Positions 8,963 through 16,663 of a stretch of 62,238 nt of DNA are shown here, in pieces. This DNA comes from SAR202 cluster bacterium (GTDB taxonomy: Bacteria; Chloroflexota; Dehalococcoidia; Lucifugimonadales; UBA6952). Position numbers and translations under genes: made by a program. Position 1 is the stretch's first letter. Each line of letters starts with the position of its first letter. The DNA lies in assembly GCA_009392515.1 (NCBI GenBank), contig VFGE01000038.1, positions 1 to 62,238 on the forward strand. Direction: 5' to 3'. The notes under the pieces are model-generated. The model did not search any database. It saw only the letters and a list, made by a program, of their open reading frames with translations, and was not told where the DNA came from.

Positions 8963-9742
8963 ATGGAAGTCAAAGTTTTTTTTAGACAGGGTTGATTTAC
9001 TTGCGGTAGGACGAAAGAGTATCTTTCGCAAAACAATATTGATTACATTCCTATGGATGTGGCAAAAGATCCACAAGCTTTAAAAGAATTAGACGATTTG
9101 GGGTTAAAGGTTATACCTGTTACAACTATTACTTTAGCTCCTGGTACTAAATCTTTTGGAGATAAAGTAATAATAGGATTTGATCGCGCTTCTTTATCTG
9201 AAGCTTTAAATTTAGGAGAAGTAAGTATAACTGATTCTGATGCTGAGTGGATGTTAGGCAAATTCATGAAAGTACTATCTGCGGCTAGAAGAGCAACATT
9301 GCAAATTCCAGACGATTCTATTGATTGGGTTTCTCCTGAACGTGATAGAACACTTAGACAATTCACCTTTCACCTTTTTGATAGACCTTATATGATGATT
9401 TCTGCATATGAACAAGGTGAATATAAAGCAGAGGACCGTCAAAGGTATATAACTGATGCTTTAAAGACTCAAGATGTACGATCTATAGTTGAATTTGGGG
9501 AGTCGGTAATTAATAGAATTGAGAAATTTTTCGAAAATATTCAATTAGAAGTCCTTAAAACTCCAGTAAAAACTTACATGGGAACTATGCCTTTAAATCA
9601 GTTAATGGATTTGGGGTTAGGGCACTCTGTACATCACTTGAAACAATTATATTTTTACATGAGCAAACTCGATATCGTACCTGACAACCCACTTACCGAA
9701 GAAGACTTTGATGGAATTTCAGTTCCTTCCGAGTTATTCTAA
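8963..9742 (+). CDS. Predicted selenoprotein: glutaredoxin-like domain (UxxC) fused to DinB-fold domain
   Basis: Read from ATG 8963 (GGAG 6 nt upstream) this frame has one TGA at 8993-8995 and then stays open to 9742, giving 259 residues. The N-terminus reads MEVKVFFRQG-U-FTCGRTKEYL, so the TGA sits at the first position of the CxxC redox motif (U11-F-T-C14). The cis-Pro (Pro52 in VIPVTTI) and the closing KVIIGFDRASL segment are typical of glutaredoxin. Residues about 95-250 look like a DinB four-helix domain, with His137 and GHSVHHLKQL (His221, 224, 225) as metal-ligand candidates. TGA is a normal stop elsewhere (rhomboid at 5965, btuC at 36063), so a general recode is unlikely. A shorter start at 9053 would lack the active site. 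Sec rather than sequencing error is inferred, supported by the hairpin that follows. Confidence 0.72.
8996..9031 (+). promoter_or_regulatory. Candidate bacterial SECIS element
   Basis: Sixteen nucleotides after the in-frame TGA lies a perfect 6-bp hairpin, CGAAAG-AGTAT-CTTTCG (9012-9028), with TTG/CAA (9001-9003/9029-9031) able to extend it across an asymmetric bulge. The apical loop AGUAU has G at its second position, as in the published bacterial SECIS consensus, and begins 22 nt after the TGA, inside the usual window. The element lies within the coding sequence, as bacterial SECIS elements do. Confidence 0.65.
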
Positions 9743-10684
9743 GTTCAAATTTTTCTTTATCGATTGTGCTAACAATGGATATTTACAGATAAATCCTGTT
9801 TGAAATAGTTTAGAAGGGTTTATTTTTCGGCTATATAGAACCTCTGCAGACACTCCTCCTAAAATTATTTTTATGGCTAATTTGTATAAGTTACCTAAAA
9901 AAGGAATCCAGGTAGTATTCGGTCTATGTAAATGTTTAGAAAGAGTACTCACAAATTCTTTTTGTCTTACAGGATTTTGAGTGGTTACATTAAATGTACC
10001 AGTGTGTTTATTTTCTATGAAGAAAGCAATGCAATTGTATATATCTTCAATATCCATCCAAGACCACCACTGGTTACCGGTTCCAAATTTTCCTAAAACA
10101 CCAAATCGAGAAGGCAAGAGCAATCTTTTTAACCCGCCACCATCCTTTCCTAAAACAATACCAGCTCTAAGGATTACGTTTCGAATATTATTAGGCAAAT
10201 TTTCAGTAATTGAATTTTCTGACTCTAATACAAGATCAGCTAACCATTCATTACTAATTTCAGAATTTTCATCTAGCTCCTTTTCTCCTGAATCAGGATA
10301 GCAACCAATGCCACTGATCATACCTATAAATGTATTGATTTTATGATCAGACAGAGATAGAGAGTTAATTAAATTGCGAGTTCCTAAAACTCTACTCTCG
10401 TATATTTTATTTTTTTTGGACTTAGTCCATCGTCCAATTATCGGGGGCCCGACCAAAGGTTCTCCAGCTAAGTGAATAAGAATTTCTGAGCTTTCTAAAC
10501 CTTTCAATTCAAATTCGGGATCTTTTGGGTTCCAGGGAATGTAATCAACCTTAGGTATTGGGTTTTTAATATGATTTGGATTTCTTGTAAGAATTACAAC
10601 TTGATGATTATTTTCGACGAATTTAGTAGTTAAAAAATTTCCTATGAATCCTGTTCCGCCTGTTAATGCAATATGCATATTCAT
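9734..10684 (-). CDS. TIGR01777/SDR39U1-family NAD(P)-dependent epimerase-like protein
   Basis: 316-residue extended short-chain dehydrogenase. The Rossmann motif GGTGFIG is at residues 9-15 (MNMHIALTGGTGFIG). A family-typical LIHLAGEPL segment, an SR(V/E)xGT-like ESRVLGTRN segment and a C-terminal DUF1731-like end (KINPSKLFQTGF) follow. Members are often annotated YfcH or cell-division-inhibitor-like, but the chemical role is unsettled. It overlaps the Grx-DinB gene by 9 nt at the convergent ends and is divergent from the B12-binding regulator. Two starts (10684, 10678) are possible; AGGGGAT fits the first. Confidence 0.87.
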   Translation of the reverse strand: MNMHIALTGGTGFIGNFLTTKFVENNHQVVILTRNPNHIKNPIPKVDYIPWNPKDPEFELKGLESSEILIHLAGEPLVGPPIIGRWTKSKKNKIYESRVLGTRNLINSLSLSDHKINTFIGMISGIGCYPDSGEKELDENSEISNEWLADLVLESENSITENLPNNIRNVILRAGIVLGKDGGGLKRLLLPSRFGVLGKFGTGNQWWSWMDIEDIYNCIAFFIENKHTGTFNVTTQNPVRQKEFVSTLSKHLHRPNTTWIPFLGNLYKLAIKIILGGVSAEVLYSRKINPSKLFQTGFICKYPLLAQSIKKNLNLE

Positions 10685-10712
10685 CCCCTAATCTTTACAG
10701 AAAAAGTGATTT

Positions 10713-10766
10713 AATGTAGATTATAAATCACTAATGTTTAATTATATGTTATAATAATTCTACATT
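10713..10766. promoter_or_regulatory. Symmetric divergent promoters with an inverted operator-like repeat
   Basis: For the plus-strand regulator gene, TG-T-TATAAT (10747-10755) is an extended -10 and is followed by TCTACATT (10759-10766) at the expected start of transcription. For the minus-strand SDR gene, TATAAT (10725 down to 10720) is followed directly by CTACATT. AATGTAGA (10713-10720) and TCTACATT (10759-10766) are exact inverted copies. The same half-site therefore sits just after each -10, which suits a shared repressor such as the adjacent B12-binding regulator. Binding is inferred. Confidence 0.5.
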
Positions 10767-10791
10767 GTATTGGATAATTTAATCAAGCTGA

Positions 10792-11697
10792 ATGTCTGAG
10801 GTGCATGTGACATCCCTATCAAATAGTGTCAAAAATAATGAATATAATTTGTCTCGCTATATTACCCTAGCTGTTGAAGGTGAGATTGATCAGGTAAGCG
10901 AACTTGTTGATTCTTATATTAATGATGGCAAAAGTGTTAAAGACGTTTTGTTGAAGATGTTTATGCCTTCATTAGTTAATATTGGTGATTTATGGAAGAA
11001 AGGGTTGTTAAATATAGCAGAGGAGCATTTAGCTGTAACTGTTACCCTCTCTCAAATTGAGAGATTAACACAATCGCTAGTTCCAAATGGAGAAATTATT
11101 GGAACTGCTGCTATATGCACGCCAGTTGGGGAGAAACATTTTATAGGTCCTAAGGTTGTTTCTGAATTAATGAGACTTTCAGGTTGGAATGTGCACTTTC
11201 TGGGTACAGAAATGCCCCCAGAGGATCTCATACAATTTCTTGGAGAAAAAGAAATTGATTTATTAGTATTATCAATAACTTTGGAAGAAAACCTACCTGC
11301 TGTTTTAGAAATAGTCAAAGCGGTAAAATCAATGGATAAATCTGTAGTAACTATGCTTGGTGGCTCCGGAGTTGATAATATAGATGAAAACTTAATAAGC
11401 GATGTGGATATAATATCATCTGATGTTTCAAGCGCTATAATCGAAGCTTCACGCTTGGTTTCATCAACTACTTTAAACGGTAATTTAGAAGACTATCTTT
11501 CTTTTATTGGTGAGAAAGTCAAAAGAACGAGAATATTAAAGGGCTGGAATCAGCAAAAACTTGCTGACGAATCTGGTCTCGACAGAACTTATATAAGTTC
11601 TGTCGAAAATGGGAAACAAAATCTAACATTAGGTGTGCTTTTGCGAATTGGCAATGCATTTGGTATAGATATACAAACGTTAATAAATCGTGAATAA
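10792..11697 (+). CDS. CarH-like cobalamin-binding regulator with C-terminal XRE helix-turn-helix
   Basis: 301-residue putative B12-sensing transcription regulator. Residues about 18-100 are a helical B12 cap domain containing W68-x9-E78-H79, the arrangement found in CarH photoreceptors. Residues about 101-225 are a Rossmann B12-binding domain with E114-x-H116-x-x-G119, where His116 is the candidate lower cobalt ligand, followed by LVLSITLEENLPAV. Residues about 242-298 form a Cro/C1-type helix-turn-helix (QQKLADESGLDRTYISSVENG). Known CarH/LitR proteins place a MerR-type domain first, so both the position and the fold of the DNA-binding part differ. It is divergent from the SDR gene and 54 nt upstream of an ABC transporter operon. 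Light sensing is inferred; a non-light B12 sensor is the alternative. Confidence 0.85.
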   Translation: MSEVHVTSLSNSVKNNEYNLSRYITLAVEGEIDQVSELVDSYINDGKSVKDVLLKMFMPSLVNIGDLWKKGLLNIAEEHLAVTVTLSQIERLTQSLVPNGEIIGTAAICTPVGEKHFIGPKVVSELMRLSGWNVHFLGTEMPPEDLIQFLGEKEIDLLVLSITLEENLPAVLEIVKAVKSMDKSVVTMLGGSGVDNIDENLISDVDIISSDVSSAIIEASRLVSSTTLNGNLEDYLSFIGEKVKRTRILKGWNQQKLADESGLDRTYISSVENGKQNLTLGVLLRIGNAFGIDIQTLINRE

Positions 11698-11700
11698 GAT

Positions 11701-11709
11701 TGTTATAAT
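11701..11709 (+). promoter_or_regulatory. Extended -10 promoter for the ABC/FtsX operon
   Basis: TGTTATAAT lies 42 nt upstream of the ATPase start. It is the same nine bases as the extended -10 of the B12-binding regulator at 10747-10755. No good -35 is visible at 17 nt. It suggests the ABC genes have their own promoter in addition to any read-through from the regulator. Confidence 0.4.
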
Positions 11710-11750
11710 TTAAAGTTAATTTTTAGTGAAATTAGAAATGAGGATTTGTA

Positions 11751-12440
11751 GTGTCTAATAATGAAATAATTGTTGCTAACAATGTCTACAAAACTTATCA
11801 ATCCAAAGATGTAAAAGTCGAGGCGCTTAAAGGTGTTTCGTTATCCGTTAATCAAGGTGAAATCGTTACCATTATGGGGCCTAGTGGTTGTGGCAAAACT
11901 ACATTGTTAAATTGTCTTTCTGGACTTGATGAAATAGATTCAGGAGAAATTATCATAAGAGACTCAGATATAACTCAGATGTCGGATAACCAGCTGACAA
12001 ATTTCAGGGGCAAAAATATGGGGTTTGTATTTCAAGCATATAATTTATTACCAGTGTTAACTGCGCGTGAAAATGTCGAATTACCTTTAGTATTAGCTGG
12101 CACTTCACAGAGTAAGTCCAAAAATATAGCCGAAGATCGCCTTGATTTAGTTGGACTTGCCGATCGATATACTCATTTACCTACTGAATTATCTGGAGGA
12201 GAACAACAAAGAGTTGCAATAGCTAGGGCATTTGCAAACGATCCTGCCATCATATGGGCTGATGAATTGACAGGTAATTTAGATTCTAAGACACAAGATG
12301 AAGTAATAGATTTAATAAGAAAAATGAACAAAGAAAACAATCAGACTTTTATTATTGTTACTCACTCTGATGAGGTTGGTTCTATTGGCCATAGAACTAT
12401 ACGTATGAGAGATGGATTAATTGAAGATGATGGAAAATAG
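11751..12440 (+). CDS. ABC transporter ATP-binding protein, LolD/MacB type
   Basis: 229-residue ATPase of the family that pairs with FtsX-type permeases. It shows Walker A GPSGCGKTT, the Q-loop in FVFQAYNLLPVL, the signature LSGGEQQR, Walker B AIIWADE and a switch His in VTHSDE. After Walker B it reads ADELTGNLD where ADEPTGNLD is usual, a single Pro to Leu change of unknown effect. The start is GTG with GAGGA upstream. The permease follows 10 nt later. Such systems act as mechanotransmission or lipoprotein/toxin extrusion machines rather than classic importers. Confidence 0.93.
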   Translation: MSNNEIIVANNVYKTYQSKDVKVEALKGVSLSVNQGEIVTIMGPSGCGKTTLLNCLSGLDEIDSGEIIIRDSDITQMSDNQLTNFRGKNMGFVFQAYNLLPVLTARENVELPLVLAGTSQSKSKNIAEDRLDLVGLADRYTHLPTELSGGEQQRVAIARAFANDPAIIWADELTGNLDSKTQDEVIDLIRKMNKENNQTFIIVTHSDEVGSIGHRTIRMRDGLIEDDGK

Positions 12441-12450
12441 AGACTTATAA

Positions 12451-15400
12451 ATGGAAGAGTTATTTGGCGTAGATATAGACATATTAGCTGGTGTATCAAC
12501 TAGTATAATGATAGTAGCTGTATTAATAGTTGCTGTGCTGGGATTCAGGAATAAGTTACTAGTAAAAATGGCAATTAGGAATATTCCACGTAGACCAGCT
12601 CAATCAGTAGTTATCATGTTTGGTCTAACTTTAAGTACAGCAATAATTTGTGCGGCTTTAAGTATAGGTGATACCGTTACAACTTCAATTCGGTACGCTG
12701 TTCTTCAAGGGTTGGGTAATTCAGATATATACATAACTTCAACGCAATCATCTGTTTTTGGGGACAATTACCTTGATAAAGAAGATTTCAATACAATCAA
12801 GTCTAAGACAATTCAATACGATGAAATTGATGGTTTTGCCCCATTTATTCGCGAAGATTTTTCTGTATATCTTCCTGCAACAGAAAAAACAAATTCACAA
12901 ACATTAATTCTTGGACTGGATAAAGAATACTTAAGTGGATTTGGGGATATTAATCTACCTGATGGAAACACTTATTCTCTAGCTCAATTAGGTGAAGGAG
13001 AAGTTGTCATATCTGGTGCTCTTTCCTCAAAAATAGATGCTGAAGTTGGTGACATATTAAATATAGTAACACCTACAGGTAAATATCCTTTTGTGATAAC
13101 TGTAGTTGCTGCAAGAGGAAATCTTGCTGCATCTGATCCAAGAGTCCTTATGAACATATCAGAGCTCCAAACAATACTCAATAGACCCGATCAATTTAAT
13201 AATATCGCAATTTCTACGACTGGTACTCAAGACGAGGGTATTCAAAGATCAAAGGAATTGAGTGAAAAATTGTATTTAGCTTTTTCAAATAAAGAGATGG
13301 CTGCTGATATATTTAATATTCTTTCAACAACTGAAGTAACTGACTCTCTGAGCAAATATATTTTGGATAATGAAAATTTACCTCAGAATATAAAAGATGA
13401 TATTGATAGTTTAACTACGGAACTAGATTCAGGCACAATGAGTGATGAATTTATAAAATTAATGGGGGATCAAACAAATCGTGGGGTAGTTTTAGGTGCG
13501 TTAGAAGATGCAAAACTAACTAATGAAATACAGTCTGTTGGGCCATTATTATACACATTTCAAGATTATAATGTAGATCCTATTAAATATAGATTAAATG
13601 AATTAGCTAATACAGTCGGAACATCTATAACTACATTTTTTAGTATTTTTGGAACGTATTCTATAACAGTAGGTTTATTATTAATATTTTTAGTGTTTAT
13701 TTTACTTGCAGCTTCGAGAAGCACAGAGATGGGAATATCCCGGGCTATAGGTATGAAGAGAACTCATCTCACTCAGATGTTTACTTTTGAAGGAACAGCA
13801 TATGCTTTAGCTGCAGCATCTCTTGGTACACTTATCGGGGTTCTAGCTAGTTATTCTTTAGTATCGATTGGATTATCCGCCCTTAGTAGTGAGGATGACG
13901 GATTTGTGATCAAATATTCCTTAAATATAAGAGCATTAGCCTTAGCATTTTCATCTGGAATGTTATTAACATTTATAACTGTTGTGATTTCCTCTTATCG
14001 TGTCAGTAAGCTCAACATTGTAGTAGCTATTAGGAACTTACCTGAACAGTTTGCAAAAGATAAGCAAATATCAACCAAAACCTTATTCTTGAGTTCAATT
14101 AAATGGTTACTAGGACCAATATATCTTGCACTTATTATGCTTCGTGACAGAAGAGTACTTACAATGACTAATGTCATCTTAGGTTTGATTTGGATTGGAT
14201 TAATCTCTTCGGTTGTAGCTCCTGTTTTACAAGATACAACTGTGGCAGCTCAAGCAGTACAAAGTGGAATTTTTTTATGGTTATTGGTTACATTATGGAA
14301 ATTACTCACTATTATATTGAGATTCTTTAAAACCGGTTGGCCACTGTTAATTTTAGGTCCAATTGTACTGTTCACAGTTTTTGGATTAGAAAATGCACCC
14401 GTGTACAAGGATGCTGCATTATTCGGTTCAGGAATTAGCTTAACATTATTAGGTATAGGACTAACCATAAGATGGATGTTAAATTACACATCTTTACTTC
14501 CTAGAGTTATAGACAGGTTATCAGCAAGTATCACAGGTTTAACCTTGGCAATCTTCTGGGGTATGCCTTTCGATACACTGGAGAGTATAACTGGGAAACT
14601 GGAAGATTCTCCACTTACATTTGTATTGCCTGGTCTTTGGTTGGTGGTTTCAGTTATGACAGTTATCATGTACAACGCTGAAATTATAGTCTGGGTAGGC
14701 AACAAAACATTTGGAGTTATCAGTAGTTTTAAAGCAGTATTTAAGATTTCTGTTGCTTATCCTATGGCATCTCGTTTTCGTACTGGTCTAACAGTTACTA
14801 TGTTTGCATTAGTAATTTTTACCTTAGTAATATTCGCTACCTTAAATAACCTTGGAAATGAGATACAAGATAATCCAGAAAGAGTTAGTGGCGGATATGA
14901 GATCAGGGCAAATATTAATAGAGAAACTCCTATTGAAAATGTTTATACCACGATAAACAATTCTGATATAGTTGTGTCTTCAGATTTCGAAGTTATAGCA
15001 AGTCAAACAAACTTTAGAGCGCAAGCTCGCCAAGAAGGTACAGATAATTCTAGATTTAAAAATGCTTCTATAAAAGCTCTTGATAATCCCTATTTGGAAA
15101 CAAATCTATTGCAAATTACTCACTATGATCCAGCCTATGGTACTGATTCTAGAGCAATTTGGAATGCTTTAGCTAATGATTCAACTCTAGCTTTGATACG
15201 TGGCGATGCTTTATCAACAGCGAATCAAGGTGGCCCAGGTGCTCAATCTTCAGACGCTTTTAGATTAGATGGTGTAGAAGCTGCTGAACAAGGAGAAATG
15301 ACTAGTCAATTTATTGAATTACAATTACCTTTGGGCCAAGGTGTTTATGGAGATGTCGTCAAACGAAGAGTTATAGGAGTAGTAGATCCAATAGCTGGTG

Positions 15401-16029
15401 GATTAGATGGATTTGAGGGACAAGGTAGTTCAACTATTTATACCAATACCAAAATAGTGCAAGACATTTCACCAATTGATATCACGCCAAATGTTTATCG
15501 ATTTAAATTAACTGATCCTTCTCAAGATGAGGAAATAGCAAGAAAACTCGAAACTGTTTTCTTAGAAAATTCTATGCAAGCGACAGCAATTGTTACCCAA
15601 CTTGCCGAGCAACGAGAACAGGATGATGCGTTTAATCTTCTATTTCAAGGCTTTCAAGGCTTAGGTCTAATAGTAGGAGTAGCAGCTTTAGGTGTTATAT
15701 CTTTTAGGGCAGTGGTTGAACGACGAAGAGTTATTGGAATGATGAAAGCAATGGGCTATTCACGCAAAATGATACAATATCAATTTCTACTCGAATCAGC
15801 GGTTATAGCGATACTAGGTTCAATCGTAGGAATAGGTTTGGGCACTCTAGTTTCTTGGAATATAGTTCAAGAAATTAGAAAAACCGTAGAAGATTTAACA
15901 TTTGAAATGCCATGGATTAACCTTATTGGAATTACAACAATTACTGTTTTATTTGCCCTTATTGCAACGTGGGTCCCTGCTAGACAAGCTTCAAAAATCT
16001 ATCCTGCCGAAGCTCTAACTTATGAATAG
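12451..16029 (+). CDS. Large FtsX/MacB-type ABC permease
   Basis: 1192-residue integral membrane protein. An N-terminal membrane segment (about 15-32) is followed by a second at the IRNIPRRPAQSVV motif. A MacB-like extracytoplasmic domain (about 75-385) and a first FtsX transmembrane triplet (about 390-530) come next. Residues about 560-745 hold roughly six extra hydrophobic segments. Then comes a second extracytoplasmic domain (about 790-1060) and a second FtsX triplet ending with WVPARQASKIYPAEAL. The double-FtsX layout means one polypeptide can pair with two ATPase copies. The cargo is unknown. Confidence 0.9.
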   Translation: MEELFGVDIDILAGVSTSIMIVAVLIVAVLGFRNKLLVKMAIRNIPRRPAQSVVIMFGLTLSTAIICAALSIGDTVTTSIRYAVLQGLGNSDIYITSTQSSVFGDNYLDKEDFNTIKSKTIQYDEIDGFAPFIREDFSVYLPATEKTNSQTLILGLDKEYLSGFGDINLPDGNTYSLAQLGEGEVVISGALSSKIDAEVGDILNIVTPTGKYPFVITVVAARGNLAASDPRVLMNISELQTILNRPDQFNNIAISTTGTQDEGIQRSKELSEKLYLAFSNKEMAADIFNILSTTEVTDSLSKYILDNENLPQNIKDDIDSLTTELDSGTMSDEFIKLMGDQTNRGVVLGALEDAKLTNEIQSVGPLLYTFQDYNVDPIKYRLNELANTVGTSITTFFSIFGTYSITVGLLLIFLVFILLAASRSTEMGISRAIGMKRTHLTQMFTFEGTAYALAAASLGTLIGVLASYSLVSIGLSALSSEDDGFVIKYSLNIRALALAFSSGMLLTFITVVISSYRVSKLNIVVAIRNLPEQFAKDKQISTKTLFLSSIKWLLGPIYLALIMLRDRRVLTMTNVILGLIWIGLISSVVAPVLQDTTVAAQAVQSGIFLWLLVTLWKLLTIILRFFKTGWPLLILGPIVLFTVFGLENAPVYKDAALFGSGISLTLLGIGLTIRWMLNYTSLLPRVIDRLSASITGLTLAIFWGMPFDTLESITGKLEDSPLTFVLPGLWLVVSVMTVIMYNAEIIVWVGNKTFGVISSFKAVFKISVAYPMASRFRTGLTVTMFALVIFTLVIFATLNNLGNEIQDNPERVSGGYEIRANINRETPIENVYTTINNSDIVVSSDFEVIASQTNFRAQARQEGTDNSRFKNASIKALDNPYLETNLLQITHYDPAYGTDSRAIWNALANDSTLALIRGDALSTANQGGPGAQSSDAFRLDGVEAAEQGEMTSQFIELQLPLGQGVYGDVVKRRVIGVVDPIAGGLDGFEGQGSSTIYTNTKIVQDISPIDITPNVYRFKLTDPSQDEEIARKLETVFLENSMQATAIVTQLAEQREQDDAFNLLFQGFQGLGLIVGVAALGVISFRAVVERRRVIGMMKAMGYSRKMIQYQFLLESAVIAILGSIVGIGLGTLVSWNIVQEIRKTVEDLTFEMPWINLIGITTITVLFALIATWVPARQASKIYPAEALTYE

Positions 16030-16030
16030 T

Positions 16031-16579
16031 TTATTTTGGTTGGTTTTGTAAGAGGAATTTCTGCAATTTAGGATTTATTATATAGATGCAATAGGGATTC
16101 ATAGGATTATTTGCAAAGTAATCTTGATGATAATCCTCTCCGGGATAAAATATATCAAGCTCTGATATTTGGGTTACAATGGGATTTTCAAAAATATTAT
16201 TTTCTGTCAGCATTTTAATTTTATTACTCGCAATATTTTTTTGATTATCATTGTGGTAAAAAATTTCTGATCTATATTGAGTGCCTGTATCAGGGCCTTG
16301 TTTGTTCAAAGTAGTAGGGTCATGAATATCAAAAAATATATCTAATATATTTGAATAACTGATCACATTAGGATCATATTCTATTTGTACAACTTCAGCA
16401 TGTCCTGTATTTCCACTACAAACTTCTTCATAAGTGGGATTTACAGTTTCCCCTCCAGCATAACCAGATATTATCTTATTGATACCTTGGACTCTAAGGT
16501 AAATCGTTTCTAAACACCAAAAACATCCTCCACCGAGTGTTGCTATTTCAGTTTGTGCGTTATTTTTTTGTCCCACCAT
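16031..16579 (-). CDS. msrA: Peptide methionine (S)-S-oxide reductase
   Basis: 182-residue cytosolic repair enzyme that reduces methionine-S-sulfoxide. The catalytic motif GGGCFWCLE is near residues 16-24, followed by SGYAGG, GHAEVVQIEYDP, and the C-terminal GEDYHQDYF that binds substrate. A second Cys follows at the family position (NPYCIY). It is convergent with the FtsX permease (stops 1 nt apart) and divergent from the FAD oxidoreductase. The start ATG has AAGGATT upstream. MsrB is not seen in the window. Confidence 0.96.
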   Translation of the reverse strand: MVGQKNNAQTEIATLGGGCFWCLETIYLRVQGINKIISGYAGGETVNPTYEEVCSGNTGHAEVVQIEYDPNVISYSNILDIFFDIHDPTTLNKQGPDTGTQYRSEIFYHNDNQKNIASNKIKMLTENNIFENPIVTQISELDIFYPGEDYHQDYFANNPMNPYCIYIINPKLQKFLLQNQPK

Positions 16580-16663
16580 GATTGAATCCTTTGAATCGTG
16601 TAAGTATTTTTTGTAGTATAATGAAGTAGTTAGGTGCTTGCAATAAATTAATAAGGCTGATTT

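Noticed and set aside
8993-8995. TGA read as Trp by a changed genetic code
   Set aside because: TGA is used as a normal stop elsewhere (for example at 5963-5965 and 36061-36063), and no other gene in the window shows an in-frame TGA.
9053-9742. Start of the glutaredoxin-DinB gene at 9053
   Set aside because: That start lacks a ribosome-binding site and would cut off the redox motif, while ATG 8963 has GGAG and gives a complete domain.
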